64,000 bases of DNA from Enchytraeus crypticus (lineage: Eukaryota > Annelida > Clitellata > Enchytraeida > Enchytraeidae). The notes under the pieces are model-generated. The model saw nothing but the letters and a program-made list of their open reading frames with translations. It did not search any database and was not told where the DNA came from. Each line of letters starts with the position of its first letter. Within the stretch, counting starts at the first letter, position 1. The position numbers and the translations under genes were made by a program. Of the stretch, positions 11,570-20,949 are shown one piece after another. The stretch is from positions 815,501-879,500 of the forward strand of contig CAJHZI010000449.1 of assembly GCA_905160935.1 (NCBI GenBank), in the 5' to 3' direction.

Positions 11570-11710
11570 CTGTTGACAGAAAAAAGTAAACACGGATTAT
11601 AGTGAAATGATCAACTATGTTGAGATCTAATACTTTTAATACCACGTGTTTAAACCGCTAGGCAAATTAGACCATTTTCCATATAACCCCACAACACACG
11701 GGATAAAGCC
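11570..11710 (-). mobile_element. SINE-D tail fragment
   Basis: Matches the minus-strand tail of SINE-D (compare 24375-24613): AAGTAAACACGGATTATAGT, ATGATCAACTATGTTGA, CCACGTGTTTAAACCGCTAG. The tRNA-like head is missing. Confidence 0.6.
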
Positions 11711-11799
11711 GTGACTTAGTATGATGGACGATTTGATTTCATCATTTCGTATGTGGATATGAAAGAATAGCTGAAGATAGAAATTCTCTCTGTCTCTCT

Positions 11800-11905
11800 C
11801 TCTCTAGGGTTCTGCCAAGTGGCAGGTCCCAGCTATTTATTCATACCCGGAGTCAACAAGTTATTCCCTTTACGGAAGACCATGCCATATGCATGCCTAA
11901 TTTAG

Positions 11906-11940
<35 letters not shown>
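11800..11940 (-). mobile_element. SINE-C tail fragment bounded by (CT)n
   Basis: A TTCTGCCAAGTGGCAGGTCC segment is followed by CATACCCGGAGTCAACAAGTTA, which resembles the 3' part of SINE-C at 54830-54930. (TC)n runs flank it, as is common for the simple-sequence tails of these elements. Confidence 0.45.
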
Positions 11941-12260
11941 GTGCACTGCCTACTGGCAGGTCCATGGTACTTAACGCCTCCACTCTTCTCTGTCTTCCGC
12001 CTTCCTCTTCATTTCCACATATGAGTGGGTCTTTAAATCATCTAACATACCTAATCTCGGCCTGCCCCTGCCTCTTTTTCCTTCCATTCTACCTTCTATG
12101 ACCTCTTTTAATAGATCTTCCCTCTTAGAATGTGTCCTATCCATCTCTTCTTCCTATTTCTTAATACATTTATCAACTGTCTATCTGTGCCAACTCTCTC
12201 CAGGACTTCCTCACTTGTAACTCGTGATATACCATCATTTTCTTGGTGATATGCTTTTTG
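11938..12260 (-). mobile_element. LINE family R, C-terminal coding end and tail
   Basis: On the minus strand it reads the RT-linked C-terminal region (LERVGTDRQLINVLRN-like, RKRRWIGHIL-like, GRGRPRLGML) and then the tail ending GGCAGTGCACTAAGAGAG. It is nearly identical to 49076-49400. It is cut at its 5' side near 12245, where unrelated sequence begins. Confidence 0.8.
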
Positions 12261-12274
12261 ACGAGGTGAGCCCC

Positions 12275-12425
12275 ATATGCTTTCCTCAGCTTATTAGCCT
12301 ATGGCTTGGAAATATACGACTGAATATGTTCTGAGGTGGTTTCTCGTTGCTTGTCTCAGTTCTTGCTTAGTCGCCTCTTACGACACATGCAGTAAGATAA
12401 ATATAGAGAGGGTGGGTCTTGTAAT
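12275..12425 (-). mobile_element. SINE-C-like fragment
   Basis: Contains TTCTGAGGTGGTTTCTCGTTGC and TTAGTCGCCTCTTACGACAC, the two best conserved blocks of SINE-C (compare 54970-55110), in the same order on the minus strand. Confidence 0.5.
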
Positions 12426-12570
12426 CTACACTATAGGCTCCTTTCATATCGCACTTTAATGCTTATTTAGTCGACAATGCTATAACTGGTTGAAACTTTG
12501 AAATCCTGTAATGGTGACAAATATGGTTAGCTGCATCTTGAAGAACTCTGTGTTAAAAAAGATGGTTGAA

Positions 12571-12757
12571 ACTTAATTTAACGTCAGTTTCGTGTCCCTA
12601 AAGCGTACCAACAGGACGAGCACATTCGTGCTCCCTGTTGATAAGATATCCTACTGCAGATCAGTGTGTGTTGATTCAAATCCTGGGCTCTCTCGTCACT
12701 GATATCGCTTTCGAGAGATGAAACTGACGTTAACGTCGGCTTTACAGCTTTTTTGCC
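12571..12757 (+). mobile_element. SINE-A copy with a second inverted SINE tail
   Basis: The right part (12628-12757) is a plus-strand SINE-A with GATTCAAATCCTGGGCTC and GAAACTGACGTTAACG. The left edge has TTTAACGTCAGTTTCGT, the same tail in the opposite orientation. The locus is therefore two SINE pieces head to head or a rearranged copy. Confidence 0.55.
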
Positions 12758-12865
12758 TATTGAACCCTGCACCTACAGATCCGCAGTTACATACCTTACC
12801 GAACATGCTGCGTGCTACAAGCTATCTCAGCGAGAGATATGCATGTACATTTAATGGTTATGGTA

Positions 12866-12903
12866 ATATGGATGTTTCAATCAATTAATTGAAACACCCA
12901 TAT
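12866..12903. repeat. Short inverted repeat (hairpin)
   Basis: ATATGGATGTTTCAAT and its reverse complement lie six bases apart with one mismatch. The function is unknown. Confidence 0.6.
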
Positions 12904-13309
12904 AATTGATTGCTTGATTGTATTCTAACTTGTGATTAAATTTTCACTTGATCAACCCCACCGAACCACTATTTGTGATCAATGGCTGGTAATTACTGAT
13001 AGATTTCTTTAGCTTTGTGGTTTTTGCAACCTTTGACTTCTCTGACCTCTTTCATGGACGATGAAACGAACGTATAAATGGTTAAGATTGTTGTTATTAG
13101 TTTAAACTTCTTAAATCTTGGTAATGTGAAATGTGTGGCATTTTCTCATTCTAGACTTTTGTGTTTACTTTAACGAAAATTTTATTGTAGATGATTCACT
13201 TGATCGGGTTCTATTTGATGTGACTGTATTCAGCTTTTACTTTATTTTTATGAAAATTAAAAAATTCTCGTTTAAACTCATTCTTGTATGTCAACTTTCT
13301 GAATCATTA

Positions 13310-13975
13310 GGTAGTTAGTAGCAGTAAGTCGGTAGAAGTTATTTGATAGTATGTAAGTAGTTAGTTAGTTGGTAATATGTAGCAGGTGGAAGTTAGATAG
13401 TTAGTAATTTATTGTAGTTAGTTGGCAGTAATTAGTAGTTAGTTGGTAATTAGTAGTTTGTTGTTAATAGTTAATTTGTAGTAGTTATCAGTTGGTTTGT
13501 AGTTGGTAATAGCTAGTTAGTAGTAGTTATTTGGCAGTAGTTTGTTGGTAGTTGGAAGTACTTAGTAGGTACATGTAGTAGTTTGTTCGTGGTAGGTAGT
13601 TGGTAGAAGTCAGTTGATAATAAGTAGGAGTTAGTTGATAGTAGACGACAGTTAATTGGTAGTTGATAGTGGTTGGTAGAGGAAAGCCGAAGACAGAGAA
13701 GAGTGGAGGCGTTATATACCTTGGATCTGCCGAAGACTGGGTACTAAGAGAGAAGGAGAGAGTAGTTAATTGGTAGTGGTTGGTAGTAGTTAGCTTACTA
13801 ACTGTTTATTTATTTGGAAGTAGTAAGTAAGAAGTAGGTAGTATTTAATAGGTAGATTGCACTAAACGATAGTTATTTGGTAGTTGTAGTTGTTCGTGTG
13901 TAGTAGGAAGTAGTTAGTTGGTAATTGGTAGTTGGTAGTAGCTTGTATTTAGTAGATAATACTAAATTGGTAGTT
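13310..13975. repeat. Degenerate (GTAGTTAGTTGGTA)n array
   Basis: About 660 bp of imperfect GTAGTTAGTTGGTA-like units with no fixed period. The array is interrupted at 13676-13768 by a LINE family R tail. Confidence 0.85.
13676..13768 (+). mobile_element. LINE family R 3' end inserted in the GTAGTTA array
   Basis: GAAGACAGAGAAGAGTGGAG gives the EDREEWRR ending. It is followed by GTTATATACCTTGGATCTGC and CTAAGAGAGAAGG. The repeat array resumes on both sides. Confidence 0.7.
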
Positions 13976-14109
13976 GTGTTTATCTATTTGGTTAGTTGTT
14001 ATACGATTTAATTATTTTCTGAGCTATGCAGTTCTAGTTGTGGTCTAAATAGTTATTCTATGGTAACATAATAAAAGACAAATGATTAAAATCTACTTTT
14101 TAATTTTTT

Positions 14110-14250
14110 ATCTTAATGAAATATAAAACAACAAAAGCTATAAACCTAAGTTTAACGTCTGTTTGCGTATCACACGGGATACTCTCAGAGACAGTCCGGT
14201 TTGGATTCTAATCGACGGTTCCTCGCTTAGCAGGCAAGCTCCGTATGTAT
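14110..14250 (-). mobile_element. SINE with the GACGTTAAA tail, minus-strand copy
   Basis: On the minus strand a B-box-like GATTAGAATCC is followed by a central block and then CAGACGTTAAACTTAGGTTT and ATAGCTTTTG. The tail matches SINE-B; the head is closer to the copy at 43895. Confidence 0.5.
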
Positions 14251-14950
14251 TAATTCTCTCATTCATCCGTAACAATGTGAAAAATAGTTATAACTTTTAT
14301 TCATAATATTACATAAAATGCGACTATAGTTTACCATGTTTGTAGGGTTTAGGCTATGTAGACTAAGACTAATTGTTTATTGGGTACACATCATTTGTAG
14401 CCGCTTCGACCTTCTGAATTTCTTCGTCAGGTTGAAAATGACTGGTATGTAGTAAATAGACTGAAGCTCTTGTGTTCTCTTCTTTACGCTATTGTCTCCT
14501 ACAAATCATAACATAGAAGTTTAATAATTACACGTAAATCACGAATTTGTAAAAGATCAAATGCTCATTGGCAAATAGGTTTTTTCTGGAAATCAATAGC
14601 GATATCTCTCAATATCAGACTGGAACTTAAACGGATGAATTGCAAAATTAAGAGAGGAAATATTATTTTCCATTAAAAACTTCATTTAATTGTACGATTT
14701 ATTTTATTAGCATGAGTATTACAGTAATACCCCATTATAGGCTATATTTGATTGTAAGAAAATATATGAGCCAGAGAGAGAAAGAGAGAGAGAGAGAAAT
14801 GGCTGTGAATGACTTTTTGACTGATTAAAATTCACAAAATCTCGAAGCTTATGGCAAAACTACAAATTGCATATGATGATGTTCAATATATCAAGTCGCT
14901 TTTAAGCAAGTTCTATTCGATGATAATATTGTAATGTTCTAAACAAAAGA
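14251..14950. other. No gene seen
   Basis: AT-rich with a short GA run at 14774-14800. It lies downstream of the minus-strand Gly/Tyr peptide gene and could include its 3' end: AATAAA is present on the minus strand near 14700. Confidence 0.35.
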
Positions 14951-15004
14951 TGACAAAACGATTATCTTATATAAAATATTCAATAATGATTTCAACTCAC
15001 TTGC

Positions 15005-15232
15005 TTAGTAATAAGCCCGACCATATCCCAGTTTTCCATATCCACCGTATCCGTATCCGCCGTAGTATCCATCATATCCATATCTTCCGTATCCCGATCC
15101 GTATCTACCGTAGCCGTAACCATCCCCATAACCATAGGCGGGATAACCATAACCATAGCCGTAACCAAAGTCTTCGCACATGACTGCGGCGAAGCAGGCA
15201 ACCAAGAAAAGAGCGACGAAGATGATCTTCAT
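15005..15232 (-). CDS. Secreted glycine/tyrosine-rich peptide (75 aa)
   Basis: The reading frame begins with a clear signal peptide, MKIIFVALFLVACFAAVMC, and then encodes only short GY, GYG and RYG units (for example EDFGYGYGYGYPAYGYGDGY), ending YGRAYY. The mature part is about 56 residues. It has no cysteine, is mostly Gly and Tyr, and carries a few Arg, Asp and Lys. Such proteins include mollusc shell-matrix shematrins, spider and nematode Gly/Tyr-rich antimicrobial peptides, and cuticle or adhesive components, so the function cannot be fixed from sequence. A TATA box lies 127 bases upstream of the ATG, and the intervening 5' UTR contains a perfect 30-bp tandem duplication. A consensus donor GTGAGT lies just after the stop, so a 3'-UTR intron is possible. 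A second gene of the same type lies 5.2 kb away on the same strand. Confidence 0.85.
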   Translation of the reverse strand: MKIIFVALFLVACFAAVMCEDFGYGYGYGYPAYGYGDGYGYGRYGSGYGRYGYDGYYGGYGYGGYGKLGYGRAYY

Positions 15233-15252
15233 GATGAGATGGAGAGCTGTTG

Positions 15253-15312
15253 GAGCAGGTTAGACCTGTGGTAAAGCTGGTAGAGCAGGTTAGACCTGTG
15301 GTAAAGCTGGTA
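15253..15312. repeat. Perfect 30-bp tandem duplication in the 5' UTR
   Basis: Two identical copies of a 30-bp unit (15253-15282 and 15283-15312), beginning GAGCAGGTTAGACCTGTGG, lie directly upstream of the Gly/Tyr peptide ATG and inside the predicted leader. No divergence has built up, so the duplication is young. Confidence 0.9.
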
Positions 15313-15358
15313 GAATTTACCGTAGAAAGCGACGATGCAGCTGCCTGGATGAGATTGG

Positions 15359-15367
15359 TATTTATAG
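15359..15367 (-). promoter_or_regulatory. TATA box of the Gly/Tyr peptide gene
   Basis: CTATAAATA on the minus strand, 127 bases upstream of the ATG. With the usual 25-30 base spacing, transcription would start near 15330, giving a leader of about 100 bases. Confidence 0.6.
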
Positions 15368-15450
15368 AACGTATTCCAGGATGTTATATTGACCGATTGA
15401 CAATGCGACTTAGATTGCTGAAGCGAAGCGTGAAGCGTTTAACTTGCTAA

Positions 15451-16300
15451 TAATTTAATGTTTTCTATCTAAAACAATGGATGAAAGTATAGGTTGACTT
15501 TGCTAATGGAACCTGAAAATCAGAATCACATTTACATTGAGGCGGTCAATAAATATGAATTCTTCATATCATTAATTTCATCAGCAAATTTTCCGCAAAT
15601 ATGGTAGACTATTGGTACTTATGTACATTATCACTCCGAGATTGTAGGCGGCTATTAATGGTGAGTGTTTACGTGATGGTATGAAACAATGAACAATTTC
15701 AAATCTAACGAAACGGTCGTCGGCGTTGCCAAAAAATACTGAGTTACATCAGTAAATTTATTGTTTAAATTTTAGCGCAACTCATTCAGATGAAGCTCAT
15801 TAATTTTTTTCGATTGTTTTTAATAACGTTTTACTAACGCATGTTACGTGATACTGTATAGTCAGCAAGCCTGAATGCAAATATAGACCTCTAGATTAAA
15901 TAATAATTATAGCTAGAAGATGCTATAAATCCGAAAGAATTTAGATAGGCTACTAATCCCTTCACGCAGGTTAAAAAAAGCAAATGGAAACTACAATTAT
16001 GCATTATATATAGTATAATAGCACAATGTAGAAAAATATATATGAGTCAAATACTAACATGACTGACTCTTAGTCATTAAGAGTCAATGACTGATATTAC
16101 TGATTCTTCATTGAGAGTCAGTCATGTCATGTCAGAGAGACATTTTTGACTGACGGGTCCCCGGCATATGACGATGTAATATGACAATTACATGCAATTT
16201 TTAAGTTTTCTATGTTTTCTAATTCACTGTGTTGTCTTGTGCAGTGAATTCGTAGGATTACATGTCCAGTCTATAACGTACTTCAACGTCGTTTTCGCTT
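15451..16300. other. No gene seen
   Basis: AT-rich sequence upstream of the Gly/Tyr peptide gene. It includes an inverted repeat: CATGACTGACTCT at 16058-16070 and its complement at 16114-16126. Confidence 0.45.
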
Positions 16301-16400
16301 CTTGAACCCATATTAGCGTTGGGATGACCACTGATTTGAACCTGCACCCACTGATACGCAGTCAGACACATTACCCATATGCAACCATCATGTAGTTCTA
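16300..16400 (-). mobile_element. tRNA-like SINE head, diverged
   Basis: On the minus strand it reads an A-box-like ATGGTTGCATATGGGTAATG and a B-box-like AGGTTCAAATCAG, spaced like a tRNA head. The rest of the element cannot be followed. Confidence 0.4.
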
Positions 16401-16639
16401 GCTGAGACTTTGAATTTCACTTATATTCTTATATGCCACTCAAAGGTAGTGAATTATTATCAAGTAGATTTTAACAGATCATGATCTTGATGGCTTCTGA
16501 AGAACAAGAATCTAGATCAATTGAAATCGGTTGCAACAGTTTACATGTTAATATGAATTGGCATAATTCAGTCGAAGATGAACGAAACCGAAGCTGAAAT
16601 ATAATCACAGGTTTAAGGTATGTTTCTCTATCGAAATTC

Positions 16640-16740
16640 TATCAGTAACGAAACCAAGAGAGAATTTGAACCCTGCACATACTGCTGTGCATTGGACATT
16701 CTACCGATATGATACGGTTTAGCAACTCAAAGTTGAGACT
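16640..16740 (-). mobile_element. tRNA-like SINE head, diverged
   Basis: On the minus strand, CATATCGGTAGAATGTCCAA is followed by GCAGGGTTCAAATTCTC, an A box and B box with tRNA-like spacing. Confidence 0.4.
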
Positions 16741-16794
16741 AAATTGTTAATACCAAGGAAGAATTTAACTTCCCTCTTGCTATATACTGAACTT

Positions 16795-16965
16795 ACCATT
16801 TATGATAGCTCATACTAATCATTTATGATAAGCTACACTTATCTGTTATGATAAGTAATAGGCCTACTTATCACAACTGATAAGCATTGCTTATCAGTTA
16901 TGATATGCTGCACTTACATGTATCAGCTATGATGAACTAAACTTACCAGTTACGATAAGCTATAC
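16795..16965. repeat. Degenerate array of (CTTATCAGTTATGATAAG)
   Basis: About eight imperfect units, each containing an internal palindrome around TTATCA/TGATAA. Confidence 0.75.
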
Positions 16966-17194
16966 AGATCCTACCCGGAATTTTTGGAATTCGGCGAAGA
17001 AGCTGAACGATTGTGCCACTGAATCAATCAGTGGTGAATTAAAGCTTTTCTGTATCGATATGTATTTCTAGAATAGAATTCTTTTGGTTGTTATACTACC
17101 ATGTCGTAGTAAAAGGCTTTGTGGTTGCCAAGCACCGCTCTTGCTCTCTGTAATTTTGGTTAACTGTCCATGTTGATAGCTATCATGATCACTC

Positions 17195-17305
17195 GGGAAT
17201 CAGCCGGGATTCAAATCCATGAAAGTTTGATTCACCTCGGGATCATACAACATTTCACTATGTCGCCTAACGTTCTATCAATTTAGCTACATGTACCTAC
17301 ATGTA
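17195..17305 (-). mobile_element. SINE-D-like tRNA-derived head
   Basis: The minus strand reads GTAGCTAAATTGATAGAACG, then CCCGAGGTGAATCAAAC and the B box GGATTTGAATCCC, resembling the head of SINE-D at 46248 and 24613. Confidence 0.5.
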
Positions 17306-17517
17306 TAAAGGATTCAAGTTCTCAATTAAAACGTGAGATGAGCCAAGGCTGTGTAAAAGTATAATACGAGCAAGTTGTGTTCATTGAGGAAAGTCTAGTT
17401 CCATTTGCAGGATCAGTTGACATTGAGTCTACATGTATATGATAAATACCTATTCACAAGTTCATAGGTCATGGGCTAAGTCACATGTTCCTTCTGGCTC
17501 TTATTCTCCATGTTCTC

Positions 17518-17670
17518 AGTAGTCTCTGTATTGGGACAAAATCAAGCCGGCGAGGAAAACGAAGGCCCAAAAACGGTGAGAATTCCAAAATCCAGAAAAT
17601 CAGTCCAAATATAAAGGGATTAAAGAAAAGGAGGTTTAGGCGCTGGTTGTAACTCATGGACACTGGATTT
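17518..17670 (-). mobile_element. LINE family J 3' end, left arm of a head-to-head pair
   Basis: GACAAAATCAAGCCGGCGAG, then CCCAAAAACGGTGAGAATTC and AAAGAAAAGGAGGTTTAGGC: the family J 3' UTR and last codons in reverse. Confidence 0.8.
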
Positions 17671-17850
17671 ACGATCAGCGCCTAAACCTCCTTTTCTTTA
17701 ATTCTTTTATGTTTGGACTGAGTTTCTAGATTTTGAAATTTGCACCGTTTTTGGATTTTCTTTTTGCTCGATGTCTTGATCTTGTCTCAATAGTGCTCGG
17801 TGTTGTAATTGATGACTGTAGCATTCTAATTGTTGTTATCTTATGTTATG
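17671..17850 (+). mobile_element. LINE family J 3' end, right arm of a head-to-head pair
   Basis: AGCGCCTAAACCTCCTTTTC, then the 3' UTR to GCATTCTAATTGTTGTTATC. It is the mirror image of 17518-17670, so the two truncated ends form a hairpin of roughly 100-150 bp arms with an approximately 30-base spacer. Confidence 0.8.
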
Positions 17851-19720
17851 TTGGCCTATGGGTACACGTTTCATTTTCATGAAATTAAATGATCTATTCT
17901 ATATTTTCGAATAGCGTAGTATACAGTACACTGGACTGTTGATAAATGAGAGCAACGTATGTATGCAGATCAATTTAAAATATTTTATAAATATTTTCCC
18001 AAGTAGTCACTCTATTTGCGGGTAGTTGAATTAGCTGATGCAAGCTTTCGATAGTTTAACTACTTAAATAGAAGTCCTCTCGAGGAAACTATTATTTGAA
18101 TCTTAGCTATATAAAATTCATCTCTTTTTGCATTTATATTGTATATGCTAAGCTGTTGTGTCCCATTCGATGACCCAAAGGTTCCTAAAGAAGCCACAAA
18201 CCATTGCTCTATTATAGGCTAATCCGCTGTTGATTTTAATATAATCATTACCTGGCTATCTGCATCTCTATTATGACGGATTGTTATGCGTTTGTGTTTT
18301 GGTTTGAATTAAAAATAAATAAAATCCATAAACGTATTCAATAAAATAAATAAAATAAGTAGGCTTATACGGTAGTTTCGTATCATACATGTGAAAGCAA
18401 GGTGAATAGCAGTCACTATATTTATCGTATAGGCCTAGTACGCATTCTTAACATTGTAAATTTATGTAGGCTAAGTGAATGTTAGAGGCGGAAGTTAAAC
18501 TGACAGTTTCACTGTTTTGCAAATTTCTATTGAAAATTGCTTTGCTTCAATATAAATTTAAAAATAAAAGTTGAAACACGAAATTTGCATTTACTACTTA
18601 TTTATAGTAGTAACTATTTATAGTTAACATATATTGTAAAAGTTAAGTATTTGTGCATTGAAAATGTAAGCTACTTGATGTTGGATCAAACTGTACATTT
18701 ATAGGGCCTATTATTCCAGCATCTTTTTATTAGTTAAACGTGCTTCTCTAATTAATCTTGAATTAAAATATATTTAAGTATAAAATTTTAAACAACGGAA
18801 TTTGATTATATGAATAATCCATTAAGTTAAATCTACTTACTTTGCGCATAATACTTATTCGTGTCGACTAAAATAATTGAGGAAGGCATATGGCAAATAT
18901 CTCAGAACCAATATACTCCAGCTGACGCCTTCAGGAGGATTTGATATCGATATTGCCATAATTTTAGTATCAATAGGTTGGTCGATGGCATACGCTTTAC
19001 AATAATTATGAATCCTGTTGGTAAGTAGGAATATATTTTGCTTTTGTCCCAGTGTGTGCAAGATATTTCAGTTTAGTCTCGAATTCCGATCATATCCATT
19101 TGTTTACTTTATTAGTTTAAGTTGTCAAATGGAAGCAATCGGTGCATGTAAATGTATTTCATAGTTTTAAGAAACATTGGATTTGTGTATTTTATTTTTT
19201 TAAATATATTTTTATTGCTTTTGTTTTATCATATTTTTCGTCCTTTTGCGTTACAAAATAACTAAGTGAGCAACAACTCTAAATAACAAGTTTAGAATTC
19301 ATTCATTTATTAAGAACATACTTTTTACTTAATAGAATTACATATAATATTACACTGATCATATCAGTCAATACGAGTTTAATAACACAATTTATTTATT
19401 TAACTAAATGCTTTACTTAATTTGTTATCCATCGCTGAATACTGTGCGAATAATAGAATTTTGCCAGATACGTAGTTGTTAAAATGACAATGGTGATCGT
19501 TCATCCCACATGTTGTAGATGGATTGACGTATGAGGATCGGCTACTTCTTGAGTAATTTTCCTATCTGAAAAACGAAATAAGCTAATAAGCCAAATTATT
19601 TAAGACTAATTTATTAGTTTAAAATCTTTAATTCACAGACTAAAGCTAACGAAGCAAAATGAATGCAGCAAAAATTAATTATGTTGAACATTTAACGCAC
19701 AATTAATGCAAAAAGCTGAT
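17851..19720. other. About 1.9 kb with no gene seen
   Basis: AT-rich, with stops in all frames and no clear repeat family. Confidence 0.45.
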
Positions 19721-19724
19721 AAAG

Positions 19725-19862
19725 ATAAGGTTAGAATCAGTTTCCTCACTCGAAAGCGATGTCAGTGACGGGCGAGACTAGGATTTGAATCCCGCACATA
19801 CTGATCCGCGGTTGAATATCTTACCGACGTCGACATCAACATCGCCACTTGCTCCAGCCAAT
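19725..19862 (-). mobile_element. SINE-A (minus-strand copy)
   Basis: Reverse of GCTGGAGCAAGTGGCGATG, GGGATTCAAATCCTAG and GAGTGAGGAAACTGATTC. A short CGACATCAACATCG insert splits the A-box area. Confidence 0.8.
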
Positions 19863-20413
19863 GGCGATGTTGATGTTCAATGCAACAAATATTAGATAGA
19901 TTTCCTTATTACACATTAGACAATGGAAAAATTAAGATAGTTAAGTCTGATTAATATGAGTTTCATATTTACATGTACATTTAAATTCGTTTACAATAAA
20001 TAATCAGATTTTTGTTGGAACTCTCTTTCTAACTGCATGGCGACTTGGCAAGCTCTTCACGAAGTCAAAAATTAACACATAAATTCATGTGTTAACTTTT
20101 TAAAATTAAATTCTGTTTTTGTTCTTAAGGCAATGGGATCCGCTTGACAGTCCATACAGTAATCATTTATGATTGTACAAATACGGTTTATGTATTAAGT
20201 GAATATTCGACTCGCCATTTGAAAGAAAACTACATGCAGCGTAAAACAATGTTGCTGTTTATTATATGAACATGCAGAATAAACAGCAACGAAATATATA
20301 GTAAATCTACGATAAAATGCTTAACTTGCTGTTACAATGAGTAGAGCTCCATGAAATAATTGTCACCTAAAATAACTTATTTCTAAAGGAAATCCAAAGT
20401 ATCGTTATTGATA

Positions 20414-20419
20414 TTTAAT
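20414..20419 (-). terminator. Possible ATTAAA poly(A) signal for the Gly/His/Tyr peptide gene
   Basis: ATTAAA on the minus strand, about 50 bases past the stop. It is the most common variant of AATAAA. Confidence 0.4.
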
Positions 20420-20465
20420 ACGCACTAACTTTAAATAATAAAAAGAAATTAAGCGGCTTCTTACA

Positions 20466-20771
20466 CTAATGATATCCATATCCACCATAACCACCACCAT
20501 GACCACCACCATGACCGTAACCACCATATCCACCACCATATCCGTAACCACCGTATCCACCATGACCACCATGACCACCATGACCCCCATGACCGTAACC
20601 TCCATATCCACCATAACCCCGTCCGTATCCACCGTAACCACCACCATGACCACCACCATGACCACCACCATGACCACCACCATGACCGTACCCGTACCGT
20701 TGATATCCTGCCATTGTGCCAGCGATGGCTAGTATTAGGAATACAAAACAGGCGGCAAATATCCGAGACAT
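20466..20771 (-). CDS. Secreted glycine/histidine/tyrosine-rich protein (101 aa)
   Basis: A signal peptide (MSRIFAACFVFLILAIAG, then TMA) is followed by an almost pure GGYG / HGGG repeat with a single RYGYGHGGG entry and the end GGYGYH. There are no cysteines. His-Gly-Gly-Gly units could bind metal, and Tyr suggests oxidative cross-linking; both are inference. Relatives by composition are spider acanthoscurrin and ctenidin, shematrins and other cuticle or shell proteins. A TATA box lies about 130 bases upstream of the ATG, the same layout as the gene at 15005. The two probably arose as members of a family, although their signal peptides differ. Overlapping open frames on both strands are shadows of the repeat. 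Confidence 0.85.
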   Translation of the reverse strand: MSRIFAACFVFLILAIAGTMAGYQRYGYGHGGGHGGGHGGGHGGGYGGYGRGYGGYGGYGHGGHGGHGGHGGYGGYGYGGGYGGYGHGGGHGGGYGGYGYH

Positions 20772-20902
20772 GTTTGACGGTTGGCCTAGAATACTGTGCT
20801 GAAGTAGGACTGAAGATAGGTACTACCTGGTGGTTGCTGGTGGACAGGTAGGTGGATGTTAGCAGACTGAGCTGATGATGATTTTGAACTGAGTGTCGGC
20901 TG

Positions 20903-20910
20903 CTTTTATA
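20903..20910 (-). promoter_or_regulatory. TATA box of the Gly/His/Tyr-rich gene
   Basis: TATAAAAG on the minus strand, 132 bases before the ATG. The predicted start is near 20875. Confidence 0.6.
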
Positions 20911-20949
20911 CTAGTGAGATGTTAGATAAGATGACGAGGTGACACGATT

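Noticed and set aside
20405-20732. Met/Val- and Thr/Met-rich frames overlapping the Gly/His/Tyr gene
   Set aside because: Other-frame and other-strand shadows of the GGY/HGG repeat; only the signal-peptide frame has a TATA box and family-like composition.
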